From Luteococcus peritonei (lineage in GTDB: Bacteria; Actinomycetota; Actinomycetes; Propionibacteriales; Propionibacteriaceae), in contig NZ_BAAAIX010000027.1 in NCBI RefSeq assembly GCF_039526385.1, forward strand, positions 62,001-126,000: a stretch of DNA of 64,000 bases, given 5' to 3'. Every line of letters starts with the position of its first letter. Position 1 is the first letter of the stretch. Under the pieces are notes generated by a model. That model did not search any database. It had not been told where the DNA came from and saw nothing but the letters and a program-made list of their open reading frames with translations. Position numbers and translations under genes: made by a program. This document shows, piece after piece, positions 35,386 to 44,336 of this stretch.

Positions 35386-36657
35386 ATGACCACCGTTGTC
35401 ATCACCGGTTTCGGCGCCTTCACGCCGCTCGGCGAAGATGCCCCCTCCACCTGGCAGGCGATGCTCGACGGGGTCAGCGGCGCCCACACCCTGCAGCACG
35501 ACTGGGCCCAGGACCTGCCCGTCACCTTCGCGGCCGAGGCGATCAGTGATCCCGCCGCCAAGCTCGACCGGGTGCAGGCCCGTCGCCTGGACCGCTCCAC
35601 CCAGCTCGCCCTGGTCGCCGGCGAGGAGGCCTGGACCGATGCCGGTTTCGCCTGGCAGACCGAGCCCGGCACCGAGCGCACCGACGGCCTCGACGAGGAC
35701 CGCGTCGGCGTCAGCGTCGCCAGCGGCATCGGCGGCCTGAACACCTTGGTGGCCCAGTGGGACATCCAGAAGGACAAGGGCCTGCGCCGGGTGAGCCCGT
35801 TCACCATCCCGATGCTGATCTCGAACGCGCCCGCCGCGAACATCGGGCTCAGGATCGGCGCCCGCGCCGGTGTGCACACCCCGGTCAGCGCCTGTGCCTC
35901 CTCCAACGAGGCGATCAGCCTGGGCATCGACATGATCCGCCTGGGCCGCGCCGACGTGGTGCTGGCCGGCGGCACCGAGGCCGTGATCCACCCGCTGCCG
36001 ATCAACGCCTTCGCCCAGATGCAGGCGCTGAGTCGCCGCAACGAGGCCCCCGAGGCAGCCAGCCGCCCCTGGGACACGGGTCGTGACGGCTTCGTGATGG
36101 GTGAGGGGTCGGTCTGCCTGGTGCTGGAGAGCCTGGAGCACGCGAAGGCCCGCGGCGCGAAGATCTACGGCACCCTGGCCGGAGCCGGCATCAGCGCCGA
36201 CAACCACGACTTCGTCGAGCCGGATCCCTCGGGTCGCGGCCAGGCCGCCGCCATGGTGCGCGGTCTCAAGGAGGCCAACCTCTCCCCGGCCGACATCCGC
36301 CACGTCAACGCGCACGGCACCTCCACCCCCAAGGGCGACCTCACCGAGATCGGCTCGATCAAGAAGGCGCTGGGCTCGGCCGCGGAGGACATCGTGGTGA
36401 CCTCCACCAAGTCGATGACCGGCCACCTGCTGGGCGGTGCCGGTGCGATCGAGACCTTCGCCACGGTGATGGCCCTCAACACCCGCCAGGTGCCGGCCAC
36501 CATCAACGTCGAGAACTTGGAGCCCGGTCTGGGCGTCGACATCGCCACCACGGTGCGCGAGCTGCCGGCCGGTGACCTGGCCGCGGTGAACAACTCCTTC
36601 GGCTTCGGCGGGCACAACGTGGCCGTCGTGGTCACCAACCGGAACCAGAGCCGCTGA
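35386..36657 (+). CDS. fabF: beta-ketoacyl-ACP synthase II
   Basis: The protein has 423 residues and performs elongating condensations. The Cys-His-His triad is C170 (SACASSNEA), H310 (NAHGTST) and H347 (MTGHLLGGAG), with the C-terminal NSFGFGGHN. TGGAG stands six bases before the ATG. An in-frame TTG five codons upstream lacks a site. A hairpin at 36673-36702 ends the operon. Confidence 0.96.
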   Translation: MTTVVITGFGAFTPLGEDAPSTWQAMLDGVSGAHTLQHDWAQDLPVTFAAEAISDPAAKLDRVQARRLDRSTQLALVAGEEAWTDAGFAWQTEPGTERTDGLDEDRVGVSVASGIGGLNTLVAQWDIQKDKGLRRVSPFTIPMLISNAPAANIGLRIGARAGVHTPVSACASSNEAISLGIDMIRLGRADVVLAGGTEAVIHPLPINAFAQMQALSRRNEAPEAASRPWDTGRDGFVMGEGSVCLVLESLEHAKARGAKIYGTLAGAGISADNHDFVEPDPSGRGQAAAMVRGLKEANLSPADIRHVNAHGTSTPKGDLTEIGSIKKALGSAAEDIVVTSTKSMTGHLLGGAGAIETFATVMALNTRQVPATINVENLEPGLGVDIATTVRELPAGDLAAVNNSFGFGGHNVAVVVTNRNQSR

Positions 36658-36672
36658 CCGCTGGACGACCGG

Positions 36673-36702
36673 CAGGGCCTCGCACTGCGGTGCGGGGCCC
36701 TG
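36673..36702 (+). terminator. terminator after fabF
   Basis: CAGGGCC (36673-36679) pairs with GGCCCTG (36696-36702). The inner part CGCAC/GTGCG extends the stem, and TTG follows. Confidence 0.75.
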
Positions 36703-36758
36703 TTGCGTCCCACGGGTGTCGAGGCGACAGGGTCCCCGCCAGGCAGCACAATGCAGCC

Positions 36759-37280
36759 ATGAGTGTGCAGATCGTGCCGCCCGACCCCGGCTTCCGGGAG
36801 TCCCTGCTCGCCGCCTGGGACGAGTTCGACGCCGTGGACGGTGGCGGCGGGAACTGGACCGGCTGTTTCGGGCTCTCGCGTGAGCAGGTGTCCAGCGAGG
36901 AGGGCTTCGCGGCGATGTGCCGCACCCGCCGCCAGGAGGCCACGAACCCGGCCGAGGGCCTCGTCCCGGCCACCATGCTCTGGGCCGTCGAGGACGACGA
37001 GTGGCTGGGCCGGGTATCGATCCGCCACGAGCTCAACGAGCATCTGGCGCATGTCGGCGGCCACATCGGCTACGCGGTCCGGCCCACGGCCCGACGCCGT
37101 GGCATCGCCTCCGCCCTGATGCGCGCCGGCCTGGACCACCTGGCCGCGCTGGGCGTCGAACGCGCCCTGGTCACCTGCGACGAGGACAACACCGGTTCCA
37201 TCGCGGTCATCGAGCAGGCCGGCGGCGTGCTGCAGGACGTGGTCGAGGCCAAGCGTCGCTACTGGGTGGCCACCGCATGA
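36759..37280 (+). CDS. GNAT-family N-acetyltransferase
   Basis: The protein has 173 residues. The acetyl-CoA motif RPTARRRGIASALMRAGLDH (motif A, about 108-127) and LVTCDEDNTGSIAVIEQAGG (motif B) are clear. The substrate is unknown. No strong ribosome site is seen, and CACAAT six bases upstream of the ATG suggests a leaderless start. The stop overlaps the ATG of the next gene, an aminoglycoside phosphotransferase homologue, so the two are probably translated together. Confidence 0.87.
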   Translation: MSVQIVPPDPGFRESLLAAWDEFDAVDGGGGNWTGCFGLSREQVSSEEGFAAMCRTRRQEATNPAEGLVPATMLWAVEDDEWLGRVSIRHELNEHLAHVGGHIGYAVRPTARRRGIASALMRAGLDHLAALGVERALVTCDEDNTGSIAVIEQAGGVLQDVVEAKRRYWVATA

Positions 37281-37999
37281 GCATCCCCACCGAGCAGCCC
37301 GAGGCGCCCTGGATCGTCACCGAGGAGGCCGACGGCGCCCCGGTGGAGGCGGTCTGGGTCAACGAGATCGGCGGCACCACCTGGCGGATCGGCCGCGGCG
37401 AGGCCGCCGACTACCTCAAGGTGCAGCCGGAGCACCGCGAGTTCGACCTGCGCGGAGAACTGGCCCGGCTGGACTGGGTGGCGGGTCTGCTGCCCACGCC
37501 CCGGGTGGTCTCCTACGGCGGCGACGGCGAGCTGGAGTGGCTGCGCACCCGCTCCCTGGGTGGTGAGAATGCCGTGAGTCCCACGAACCGGGCCCGGCCC
37601 GAGGTGGTGGTGCCCGCCCTGGGGCGGGCGCTGCGTCGCCTCCACGACAGCCTGCCGGTGCGCGACTGCCCCTTCACCTGGGACGTGGACGACCGGCTGG
37701 CGTCGCTCTCCGGTACCGAGCGGCGTCCGGTGCCGGCGGTGGCCCGCGGTGACCTGGTGGTCTGCCACGGCGATGCCTGCAGCCCCAACTTCCTGCTGGG
37801 GCCCGACGCCGAGTGCGTCGGCTACGTGGACCTGGGCCGCCTCGGCCTCGCGGACCGGCATGCCGACCTGGCCCCCGCCGTGCTCAGCCTGGGCTGGAAC
37901 TACGGTCCGGGCTGGATGCTGCCCTTCCTCAAGGCCTACGGCCACCCGGTCGACCAGGAGCGGCTGGCCTTCTACACCTGGCTCTGGCAGGCCGAGTAG
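37277..37999 (+). CDS. APH(3')-like aminoglycoside phosphotransferase family protein
   Basis: The protein has 240 residues. The kinase catalytic loop is VCHGDACSPNFLLG (about 158-171), and the Mg-binding motif GYVDLGRLGLADRHADLA follows. An N-lobe strand/Lys (ADYLKVQ) precedes them. The organisation matches APH(3') enzymes from end to end, slightly shorter than the usual 260-270 residues. The genuine substrate may be an aminoglycoside or another small molecule. It overlaps the GNAT gene and ends three bases from the convergent DUF3145 gene. Confidence 0.85.
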   Translation: MSIPTEQPEAPWIVTEEADGAPVEAVWVNEIGGTTWRIGRGEAADYLKVQPEHREFDLRGELARLDWVAGLLPTPRVVSYGGDGELEWLRTRSLGGENAVSPTNRARPEVVVPALGRALRRLHDSLPVRDCPFTWDVDDRLASLSGTERRPVPAVARGDLVVCHGDACSPNFLLGPDAECVGYVDLGRLGLADRHADLAPAVLSLGWNYGPGWMLPFLKAYGHPVDQERLAFYTWLWQAE

Positions 38000-38002
38000 G
38001 GC

Positions 38003-38500
38003 TCAGCCGGCGCGGTGCATCCACCGCACCCCGTCGGCCTCGGCCTGGCGGAAGATGTCCAGCTCCTCGTCCCAGGCCACACCCAGCAGCTCGTCGAGGG
38101 CGATCCGGATCGGCTTGCTGCCGTCCGCGTCGGCCAGGATGGCGGCGCGGATCCGCTCCTCGGGCACCAGGATGTCGCCGTGCACCCCGGTGGTGGCATG
38201 GAAGATGCCGAGCGAGGGGGTGTAGCTCCAACGGCTGCCCTCACCACCGGCAGGCGCCTGCTCGGTCACCTCGAAGCGCAGCTTGGACCAGTGCAGGAAG
38301 GCGCTGGCCAGCTTCGCCCCGGTGCCCTCCGGGCCCTGCCAGGCCAGCTCGGCGCGGTAGCTGCCGGGCTGCACCGGCTGCGGCTGCCAGTCCAGGTGAG
38401 TGGGCATGCCAAGGACGCCTCCGACTGCCCATTCGATGTGCGGGCACAGGGCCGAAGGCGTCGAGTGGACGAAGAGCAGTCCACCAGTCGTCGTCACCAT
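38003..38500 (-). CDS. DUF3145 family protein
   Basis: The protein has 165 residues and is a conserved actinobacterial family often found downstream of the fab operon. GGLLFVHSTPSALCPHIEWA at the N terminus and DELLGVAWDEELDIFRQAEADGVRW near the C terminus are characteristic. Function unknown. AGGAGG stands five bases before the ATG. Confidence 0.9.
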   Translation of the reverse strand: MVTTTGGLLFVHSTPSALCPHIEWAVGGVLGMPTHLDWQPQPVQPGSYRAELAWQGPEGTGAKLASAFLHWSKLRFEVTEQAPAGGEGSRWSYTPSLGIFHATTGVHGDILVPEERIRAAILADADGSKPIRIALDELLGVAWDEELDIFRQAEADGVRWMHRAG

Positions 38501-38619
38501 GCATTCCTCCTGGTCGGTGGTGCCTTCCCCTGCACACTGGCCGATCGGAACGGGTGATGCCCCGATTGTGCATCACGGCGGCCGGCAAAGCCAACGTCCG
38601 ACTGGGTAGGGTCGGGGCC

Positions 38620-40533
38620 ATGACCACCCTGACCGCCGGAAGCTGGCCCTCCCCCGTCACCGTCGACGCCCTGCTGGGCGCCGCCACCTCGCTGTCCAGC
38701 CTGGACGTGGACGGCGACCAGGTGCTCTGGCTCGAGTCCCGGCCCCAGGAGGACGGGCGCACCACGCTGGTGCACCTGCAGGGCGACGAGCTGCAGGAGA
38801 TCACCCCGGCGCCGATGACCGTGCGCTCGCGGGTGCAGGAATACGGCGGCGGTGCCTGGCACGCGGCCGGCGGCACCATCGCCTGGTGCGACGACGCCGA
38901 CCGTACGGTCAAGCTGGCCGAGGCCGGCCAGGTGCGCACCATCACCACCGGGGATGCCGGCCTGGTCCATGGCGACCTGCGGGTGGTGCCCCGGCACCGG
39001 CTGGTGCTCGCGGTGCGCGAGGACCAGCGGGCCGAGGGCGAGGCGGTCACCGAGATCGTGGCGCTGTCCATGGACTCGGACAATGCCGACGGCGGCACGG
39101 TGCTGGCCCACGGCGCTGACTTCTACGCCCACCCGGAGCTCTCCGAGGACGACCGGCTGGCCTGGGTGGAGTGGAGCCATCCCAACATGCCCTGGGACGG
39201 CACCCGGCTGATGGTGGCCCGCTTCGCCCCCGACGGCCTGGGCGAGGCCCGGCAGGTGGCCGGCGGCGACCAGGTCTCGGTGGTGCACCCGCTGTGGGGA
39301 AGTGACGGCCGGCTCTTCTTCCTGGGCGACGAGTCCGGTTTCTGGAACCCATGGGTCTGCGAGGGCGAGGACTGCCGCCAGCTGCTGGTGGCCCCGCACG
39401 ACATGTGCCGCCCGCTGTGGGTGCTGGGCAACCAGGCCTGGGCGGTGCTCGACGACGACCACCTGGCGCTGATGACCTATGTGGACGGCGCCGCGCGGCT
39501 CGGGCTGCTGGAGGTCTCCACCGGACGGCTGCGCAGCCTGGAGCAGGGCTTCGCCGACGTCGACTCGATCGCCGCCGGGCCGGCGGGCCTGTTCGCCGTG
39601 GTGAGCCATGCCGACCGCGGCGACGAGCTGGTGCGCATCGACCCCGAGAGCCTGGCCGCCACCGTGGTACGGCGCAGCTACCAGCAGCTGCCCGACCCGG
39701 CCTGGGTCTCGCGGCCGGAGTCGATCTGGTTCGAGGGCCGCCACGGCCGCAGCCAGGCCTGGTACTACCCGCCCACCAGCCCGGACAGCGAGCTGCCCGC
39801 CGGTGAGCTGCCGCCGGTGATCGTCAACACCCATGGCGGGCCCACCGGCATGGCGCCCAGTTCGTGGAATCCCGGCTTCCAGTTCTGGACCTCACGCGGT
39901 TTCGCCGTGCTGGACGTGAACTACTCTGGCTCGGCCGGCTTCGGTCGCGAGTACCGCAACCGGCTGCGCGGCAGCTGGGGCGTGGCCGACATCGACGACT
40001 GCGTCGACGCCGTGCGCAGCCTCGTGGATCGCGGCCTGGCCGACGAGCGCCGGGTGGTGATCCAGGGCGGCTCGGCCGGTGGCTACACCACGCTGCAGGC
40101 CCTGGTCAGCTCCGACGTCTTCGCCGCGGGCGTCAGCCGTTACGGCATCGGAGACCTGGAGATGCTGGCCACCGACACCCACAAGTTCGAGTCGCGCTAT
40201 CCCTTCGGCCTGGTGGGCCCCTACCCCGAGGCCCGCGAGCTCTACCGGGAGCGCTCCCCGATCCACCACGTCGAGCGGCTCAGCTCCCCGATGCTGATCC
40301 TGCAGGGGCTGGACGACAAGGTGGTGCCCCCCAACCAGGCCGAGGCGATGGCCGAGGCGGTGCGCGCCAAGCAGCTGCCGGTGGCCCTGGTGCTCTTCGA
40401 GGGCGAGGGCCACGGCTTCCGCAAACTGTCCACCCGTCGCGCGGTGGTGGAGGCCCAGCTGTCCTTCTTCAGCCAGCTCTTCGGCTTCACGCCCGCCGAC
40501 GAGGTGCCGCGGCTGGAGATCGAGAACCTCTGA
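38620..40533 (+). CDS. S9 family peptidase (dipeptidyl/acylaminoacyl peptidase-like)
   Basis: The protein has 637 residues. The N-terminal beta-propeller region covers roughly 1-370 and the hydrolase domain follows. The triad is S485 (GGSAGGY), D566 (GLDDKVVP) and H598 (GEGHGF), and the oxyanion motif is NTHGGPTG. It is cytosolic, with no signal peptide. TAGGGT lies seven bases before the ATG and there is no ribosome site, so a leaderless message is likely. It ends at a perfect 17-bp hairpin. It belongs to a different subgroup from the protein at 24699. Confidence 0.92.
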   Translation: MTTLTAGSWPSPVTVDALLGAATSLSSLDVDGDQVLWLESRPQEDGRTTLVHLQGDELQEITPAPMTVRSRVQEYGGGAWHAAGGTIAWCDDADRTVKLAEAGQVRTITTGDAGLVHGDLRVVPRHRLVLAVREDQRAEGEAVTEIVALSMDSDNADGGTVLAHGADFYAHPELSEDDRLAWVEWSHPNMPWDGTRLMVARFAPDGLGEARQVAGGDQVSVVHPLWGSDGRLFFLGDESGFWNPWVCEGEDCRQLLVAPHDMCRPLWVLGNQAWAVLDDDHLALMTYVDGAARLGLLEVSTGRLRSLEQGFADVDSIAAGPAGLFAVVSHADRGDELVRIDPESLAATVVRRSYQQLPDPAWVSRPESIWFEGRHGRSQAWYYPPTSPDSELPAGELPPVIVNTHGGPTGMAPSSWNPGFQFWTSRGFAVLDVNYSGSAGFGREYRNRLRGSWGVADIDDCVDAVRSLVDRGLADERRVVIQGGSAGGYTTLQALVSSDVFAAGVSRYGIGDLEMLATDTHKFESRYPFGLVGPYPEARELYRERSPIHHVERLSSPMLILQGLDDKVVPPNQAEAMAEAVRAKQLPVALVLFEGEGHGFRKLSTRRAVVEAQLSFFSQLFGFTPADEVPRLEIENL

Positions 40534-40560
40534 GCCGCTTCGGCAGGCCCCCCGAACGGC

Positions 40561-40600
40561 AGAACGGCCCCGGATCCAGGAAGGGATCCGGGGCCGTTCT
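40561..40600. terminator. bidirectional terminator
   Basis: AGAACGGCCCCGGATCC (40561-40577) and GGATCCGGGGCCGTTCT (40584-40600) form a perfect 17-bp stem with a six-base loop between two convergent genes. Confidence 0.9.
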
Positions 40601-40657
40601 CGCCCACGTCGTCGGTCCAGGCCTCGGGGGATGGCCTGGCTGCGGGGCCGTACCGGT

Positions 40658-41341
40658 TCATCCAACCGGTGCGGGGAGCATCTCGACGTCGTAGGCGAGC
40701 TCGATGCGCCGACCGGTCTGCGGGTCCGCCAGCTCGACGCGCCAGCGGTCGGCGAACTGGTCCACGCCTTCGGTCATCAGCACGGTGCCGGAGACCAGCA
40801 CCGTCCCGGGCTGGTCCAGGCCCATCTCGCGCAGCACGCCCAGCCAGTGGTCCGGGGTCAGCAGCGCAGCGCAGGAGGAGTCCTGCAGCAGCTCCTCGCG
40901 GCCGTCGCTGGTCACCCACGCCTTGAGCGTGATCTGGTCCAGGTGGTCGCGCACCTCGTCGAGCCACCAGGCCTCGCGGGCCAGCACGTCGGGCGAGGCA
41001 TTCTTGGACCAGGCCACGCCGTGCACCTCCAGCTCGCGGTCGGTGTGGTCGCAGGCGGCGGTCAGCAGCACACCCTGCTCGGTGATGACCAGCGCCCACT
41101 CGGCCTCGCCGGAGGTCCGGTCGTGCTGCACCTCCACCAGCTCGGTCTGCTGGGCCAGGTAGGTGGAGACCGGGTACAGGGTGGGCACGGTGCTGGGACC
41201 GGGCACGCCGAGCGCCGCCAGCTCCTCGATGTGGGCCCGGACCTCCTCGGTGTTGCGCCCGGCGTAGCCGGCGTTCAGGGTGCGACGCACGTCGACGGTG
41301 GTGGTGCTGCCGTCGGGAAGGCTGAAAACGAGCTGGTCCAT
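40658..41341 (-). CDS. DUF2848 family protein
   Basis: The protein has 227 residues. NAGYAGRNTEEVRAHIEELAALGVPGPSTVPTLYPV is the typical DUF2848 start. The C-terminal GTVLVSGTVLMTEGV resembles the end of fumarylacetoacetase-like enzymes, which would make it a hydrolase or lyase of a small organic acid or amide. That link is only my inference. AGGGGAC precedes the ATG. It is divergent from an MHS transporter, with an ATGTATAC operator-like site between them, and probably under the GntR protein at 42839. Confidence 0.8.
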   Translation of the reverse strand: MDQLVFSLPDGSTTTVDVRRTLNAGYAGRNTEEVRAHIEELAALGVPGPSTVPTLYPVSTYLAQQTELVEVQHDRTSGEAEWALVITEQGVLLTAACDHTDRELEVHGVAWSKNASPDVLAREAWWLDEVRDHLDQITLKAWVTSDGREELLQDSSCAALLTPDHWLGVLREMGLDQPGTVLVSGTVLMTEGVDQFADRWRVELADPQTGRRIELAYDVEMLPAPVG

Positions 41342-41406
41342 GCTGGTCCCCTGTCGACGAGAATTCTTCGGCGAGGCCCTAGGAAGGCCGCGCTTGGTAT
41401 GCCTAA

Positions 41407-41414
41407 TGTATACA
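41407..41414. promoter_or_regulatory. GntR-type operator candidate (DUF2848/transporter promoter)
   Basis: TGTATACA is a perfect 8-bp palindrome, with A before it. The octamer ATGTATAC recurs at 43495-43502 in front of the GntR gene. FCD-type GntR proteins commonly bind T-GTATAC-A-like dyads. Confidence 0.55.
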
Positions 41415-41480
41415 ACACCCCGATTCGGGGACAGCCCCCACCCGGGGACAATGGCAACGATGCTCAGTGAAGGGGACCCC

Positions 41481-42803
41481 ATGTCCGCAGCGGTCATGCC
41501 GGAACAGACACCGGAGGAACGGCGCAACCTGCGCAAGGCCTTCATCGCCTCCCTGTCCGGCACCTCCCTGGAGTGGTACGACTTCGCCCTGTTCGGCGCC
41601 GTCACCGGCACCGTCTTCAGCAAGCTCTTCTTCCACGGCGCGGACCCCGCCATGGACACCATCAAGGCCTTCATGACCTATGGCGCCGGCTACGTGGCCC
41701 GTCCCATCGGTGGCATCTTCTTCGGCCGGCTGGGCGACGTGGTGGGCCGCAAGAAGGTGCTGGTGTGGACGCTGAGCCTGATCGGTGTGGCCACCTTCGC
41801 GATCGGCCTGCTGCCCACCTATGCCAGCGCGGGGGTCTGGGCGCCGATCCTGCTGGTGCTGATGCGCTTCCTGCAGGGAGTGGGCGTGGGCGGCGAGTGG
41901 GGCGGCGCGGTGCTGCTGTCCAGCGAGTTCGCGCGGCCCGGCACGCGGGGGCTGTGGGCCTCGGCGGCGCAGACCGGTGTCCCGCTGGGCTCCTTCCTGG
42001 CGAACCTGCTGCTGGTGGTGATGACCGCCTCGATGTCCCAGCAGGCCTTCCTGGCCTGGGGCTGGCGGTTGGCCTTCATGCTCTCGCTGGTGCTGGTGGC
42101 CTTCGGGCTGTGGATCCGACGCACCCTGGAGGAGACGCCGGTCTTCCAGAAGCTCGCCGAACAGGGCGAGGCACCCAAGGCACCGGTCACGGAGGTCTTC
42201 CGCACCCAGGGCCGGGCGCTGCTCGGCGCCATCTTCACCCGCTTCGGCCCCGACGTGCTCTACGCCTTCTTCGCGGTCTACGTCATCACCTGGCTGCAGA
42301 CCGGCCCCAACCGGCTCAGCAACACCCAGGCGCTGATCTGCACCATGACCGCAGGCCTGATCCAGGTCTTCACCATGCCCTTCGCCGGTTGGCTGTCGGA
42401 CCGGATCAACCGGCGGCTGCTCTATGCCGTGGCCTGCGCCCTGGGCGCGGTGTGGTCCTTCGTCTTCGTGGCCATGCTGCAGACCCGCTCCTTTGGCCTG
42501 GCCCTGGTGGGCGTGGTGATCGGGCTGATGACGCACTCGTTCATGTACGCCCCGCAGGCGGCCCACATCGCCGAGCAGTTCCCGGCCCGGCTGCGCTACA
42601 CCGGCTCCTCGCTGGCCTACACCTTCGCCGGCATCTTCGCCGGTGGCCTGGCCCCCACCATGTTCGCGCTGTTCATGAAGAACCATGCCGGCAACGCCTA
42701 CTGGATCGCCGGCTACATCGCGGTCGCCTGCCTGGTCACCCTGGTGGGCCTGGCCATGGGGCGGGCCGTGGTGGACGAGGTCGACCAGGCCGCGCAGGCA
42801 TGA
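41481..42803 (+). CDS. MFS transporter of the metabolite:H+ symporter (MHS) group
   Basis: The protein has 440 residues with twelve predicted membrane helices. The N-terminal SLSGTSLEWYDFALFGAV and GGIFFGRLGDVVGRKKVL, then RFLQGVGVGGEWGGAVLL, are the signatures of the shikimate/proline-betaine/citrate symporter group. It imports an organic acid or related compound by proton symport. AAGGGG precedes the ATG. Divergence from DUF2848 and proximity to the nitrilase and GntR genes suggest it takes up their substrate. Confidence 0.9.
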   Translation: MSAAVMPEQTPEERRNLRKAFIASLSGTSLEWYDFALFGAVTGTVFSKLFFHGADPAMDTIKAFMTYGAGYVARPIGGIFFGRLGDVVGRKKVLVWTLSLIGVATFAIGLLPTYASAGVWAPILLVLMRFLQGVGVGGEWGGAVLLSSEFARPGTRGLWASAAQTGVPLGSFLANLLLVVMTASMSQQAFLAWGWRLAFMLSLVLVAFGLWIRRTLEETPVFQKLAEQGEAPKAPVTEVFRTQGRALLGAIFTRFGPDVLYAFFAVYVITWLQTGPNRLSNTQALICTMTAGLIQVFTMPFAGWLSDRINRRLLYAVACALGAVWSFVFVAMLQTRSFGLALVGVVIGLMTHSFMYAPQAAHIAEQFPARLRYTGSSLAYTFAGIFAGGLAPTMFALFMKNHAGNAYWIAGYIAVACLVTLVGLAMGRAVVDEVDQAAQA

Positions 42804-42838
42804 GCGCCAGCTGGCCCGCCACCCTCGTGGCCTCGTGC

Positions 42839-43489
42839 TCAGTGCGAGGGGCGCACCAGCTCATGGCTCGCGGCCAGGTGCGCGATGATCGCGGCATGGC
42901 TGCGCTCCTCGTCCCCGTCGAGCAGGGCGTCCAGGATCAGCTGGTGCTCGACGACCACCTCCCGTCTCCGGGTGGGCTGCAACACCGCCTCCACGCCCAC
43001 CAGCACCTGGCGGGAGCGCAGCTTGGCGTAGAGCTGACAGAGCAGGGCATTGCCGGCGGCATCCACCAGGGCCTGGTGGAAGTCGCGGTCCAGCTCGATG
43101 AAGGCCAGCGAGTTCTCCGCGTCCACCGGCATCTCCTCCTGCTGGGCCAGCAGGGCACCCATCCGGCCGCCGGGCACCTCGTCTCGGGCGATCGTGGTGC
43201 TGGCCGCATGGCACTCCACCATCTGGCGCACCTCGAAGAGTTCGGCGACGGCACGTCGCGTCAGCCGCGGGATGAAGGCCCCGCGCTGCGGGATCATCTC
43301 GACCAGGCCGTCGGCGGCCAGCAGCAGGAAGGCCTCGCGCACGGGTGTGCGGGAGACGCCGATCTCGGCGGCCAGCTCGGCCTCGTTCAGGAAGGTGCCC
43401 CGTCGGCCGGCATCGGTGAGCACCCGGTCACGCAGGTACTCGTAGGCCCTCAACCGGCTGGTGAGCCGCGGTTCGCCAGCGTGATCCAT
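42839..43489 (-). CDS. GntR/FCD-family transcriptional regulator
   Basis: The protein has 216 residues. A winged helix-turn-helix with FLNEAELAAEIGVSRTPVREAFLLLAADGLVEMIPQRGAFI is followed by an FCD domain with the metal/ligand residues in DRDFHQALVDAAGN and EHQLILDALLDGD. TATACA lies six bases before the ATG at 43489, implying a leaderless start and a -10 box inside its own operator. It probably senses the substrate of the neighbouring transporter and hydrolases. Confidence 0.92.
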   Translation of the reverse strand: MDHAGEPRLTSRLRAYEYLRDRVLTDAGRRGTFLNEAELAAEIGVSRTPVREAFLLLAADGLVEMIPQRGAFIPRLTRRAVAELFEVRQMVECHAASTTIARDEVPGGRMGALLAQQEEMPVDAENSLAFIELDRDFHQALVDAAGNALLCQLYAKLRSRQVLVGVEAVLQPTRRREVVVEHQLILDALLDGDEERSHAAIIAHLAASHELVRPSH

Positions 43490-43494
43490 CCCCC

Positions 43495-43502
43495 ATGTAT
43501 AC
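43495..43502. promoter_or_regulatory. GntR-type operator candidate (gntR/nitrilase promoter)
   Basis: ATGTATAC lies in the 31-base gap between the divergent GntR and nitrilase starts and overlaps the gntR -10 box. It is identical over eight bases to the site at 41406-41413. Confidence 0.55.
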
Positions 43503-43520
43503 CCCACCCCAGGAGAAGCC

Positions 43521-44318
43521 ATGAAGGTCGCCCTCGCCCAGATCTGCACCACTGACGACGTCGCCGCCAACCTCGAGCAGGTGGCCGCCCGGGTGGCCGA
43601 GGCCGCCGCCCGGGGCGCCGAGCTGGTGGTCTTCCCGGAGGCCACGATGTGCGCCTTCGGCCACCCGCTGGGCGGGATCGCCGAGCCGCTGGACGGTGGC
43701 TTCGCCCGTCGCGTGGAGCAGTTGGGCCGCGAGCACGACATCCACGTCGTGCTGGGCATGTTCACCCCCTCGCAGGACGGCTCGCGGGTGCGCAACACCC
43801 TGCTGATGGCCGGGCCCTCGGGCCGCTTCGGCTATGACAAGATCCACCTCTACGACGCCTTCGGCTTCCAGGAGTCGCGCACCGTGGAGCCGGGCTCCGA
43901 ACCGGTCTGCTTCCCGCTGGGCAGCACCCGGCTGGGGGCGGCGATCTGCTACGACGTGCGCTTCAGCCAGCTCTTCGTGCACAACGCCCGTGCGGGGGCC
44001 ACGGTGCAGCTGGTCTGCGCCAGCTGGGGTGCCGGGCCGGGCAAGGTGGAGCAGTGGCAGCTGGTCTGCCGCGCACGCGCCGTGGACTCCACCTGCTTCG
44101 TGCTCGCCTGCGGCCAGGCCGAGCCGGCGGCCTCCGGCGTCGACGCCGTCGAGGGCGCGCCCACGGGCGTGGGCCACAGCATGGTGGTCTCCCCCTTGGG
44201 CGAGGTGCTGGCCGAGGCCGGTGAGGCGCCCGAGCTGCTGGTGGCCGAGATCGACCTGGGCGAGGTGGAGCAGGTACGCCAGACCCTGCCGGTGCTGGCC
44301 AACGCCCGGCTGTCCTGA
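43521..44318 (+). CDS. carbon-nitrogen hydrolase (nitrilase superfamily)
   Basis: The protein has 265 residues. The Glu-Lys-Cys catalytic triad is E40 (VVFPEAT), K107 (YDKIHLYDAFG) and C143 (AAICYDVRF). It hydrolyses an amide or nitrile, and the exact group is not readable. AGGAGA precedes the ATG. It is divergent from the GntR gene, with a shared operator-like site. Confidence 0.93.
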   Translation: MKVALAQICTTDDVAANLEQVAARVAEAAARGAELVVFPEATMCAFGHPLGGIAEPLDGGFARRVEQLGREHDIHVVLGMFTPSQDGSRVRNTLLMAGPSGRFGYDKIHLYDAFGFQESRTVEPGSEPVCFPLGSTRLGAAICYDVRFSQLFVHNARAGATVQLVCASWGAGPGKVEQWQLVCRARAVDSTCFVLACGQAEPAASGVDAVEGAPTGVGHSMVVSPLGEVLAEAGEAPELLVAEIDLGEVEQVRQTLPVLANARLS

Positions 44319-44336
44319 GCCGCCGGGCCGGGCGGC

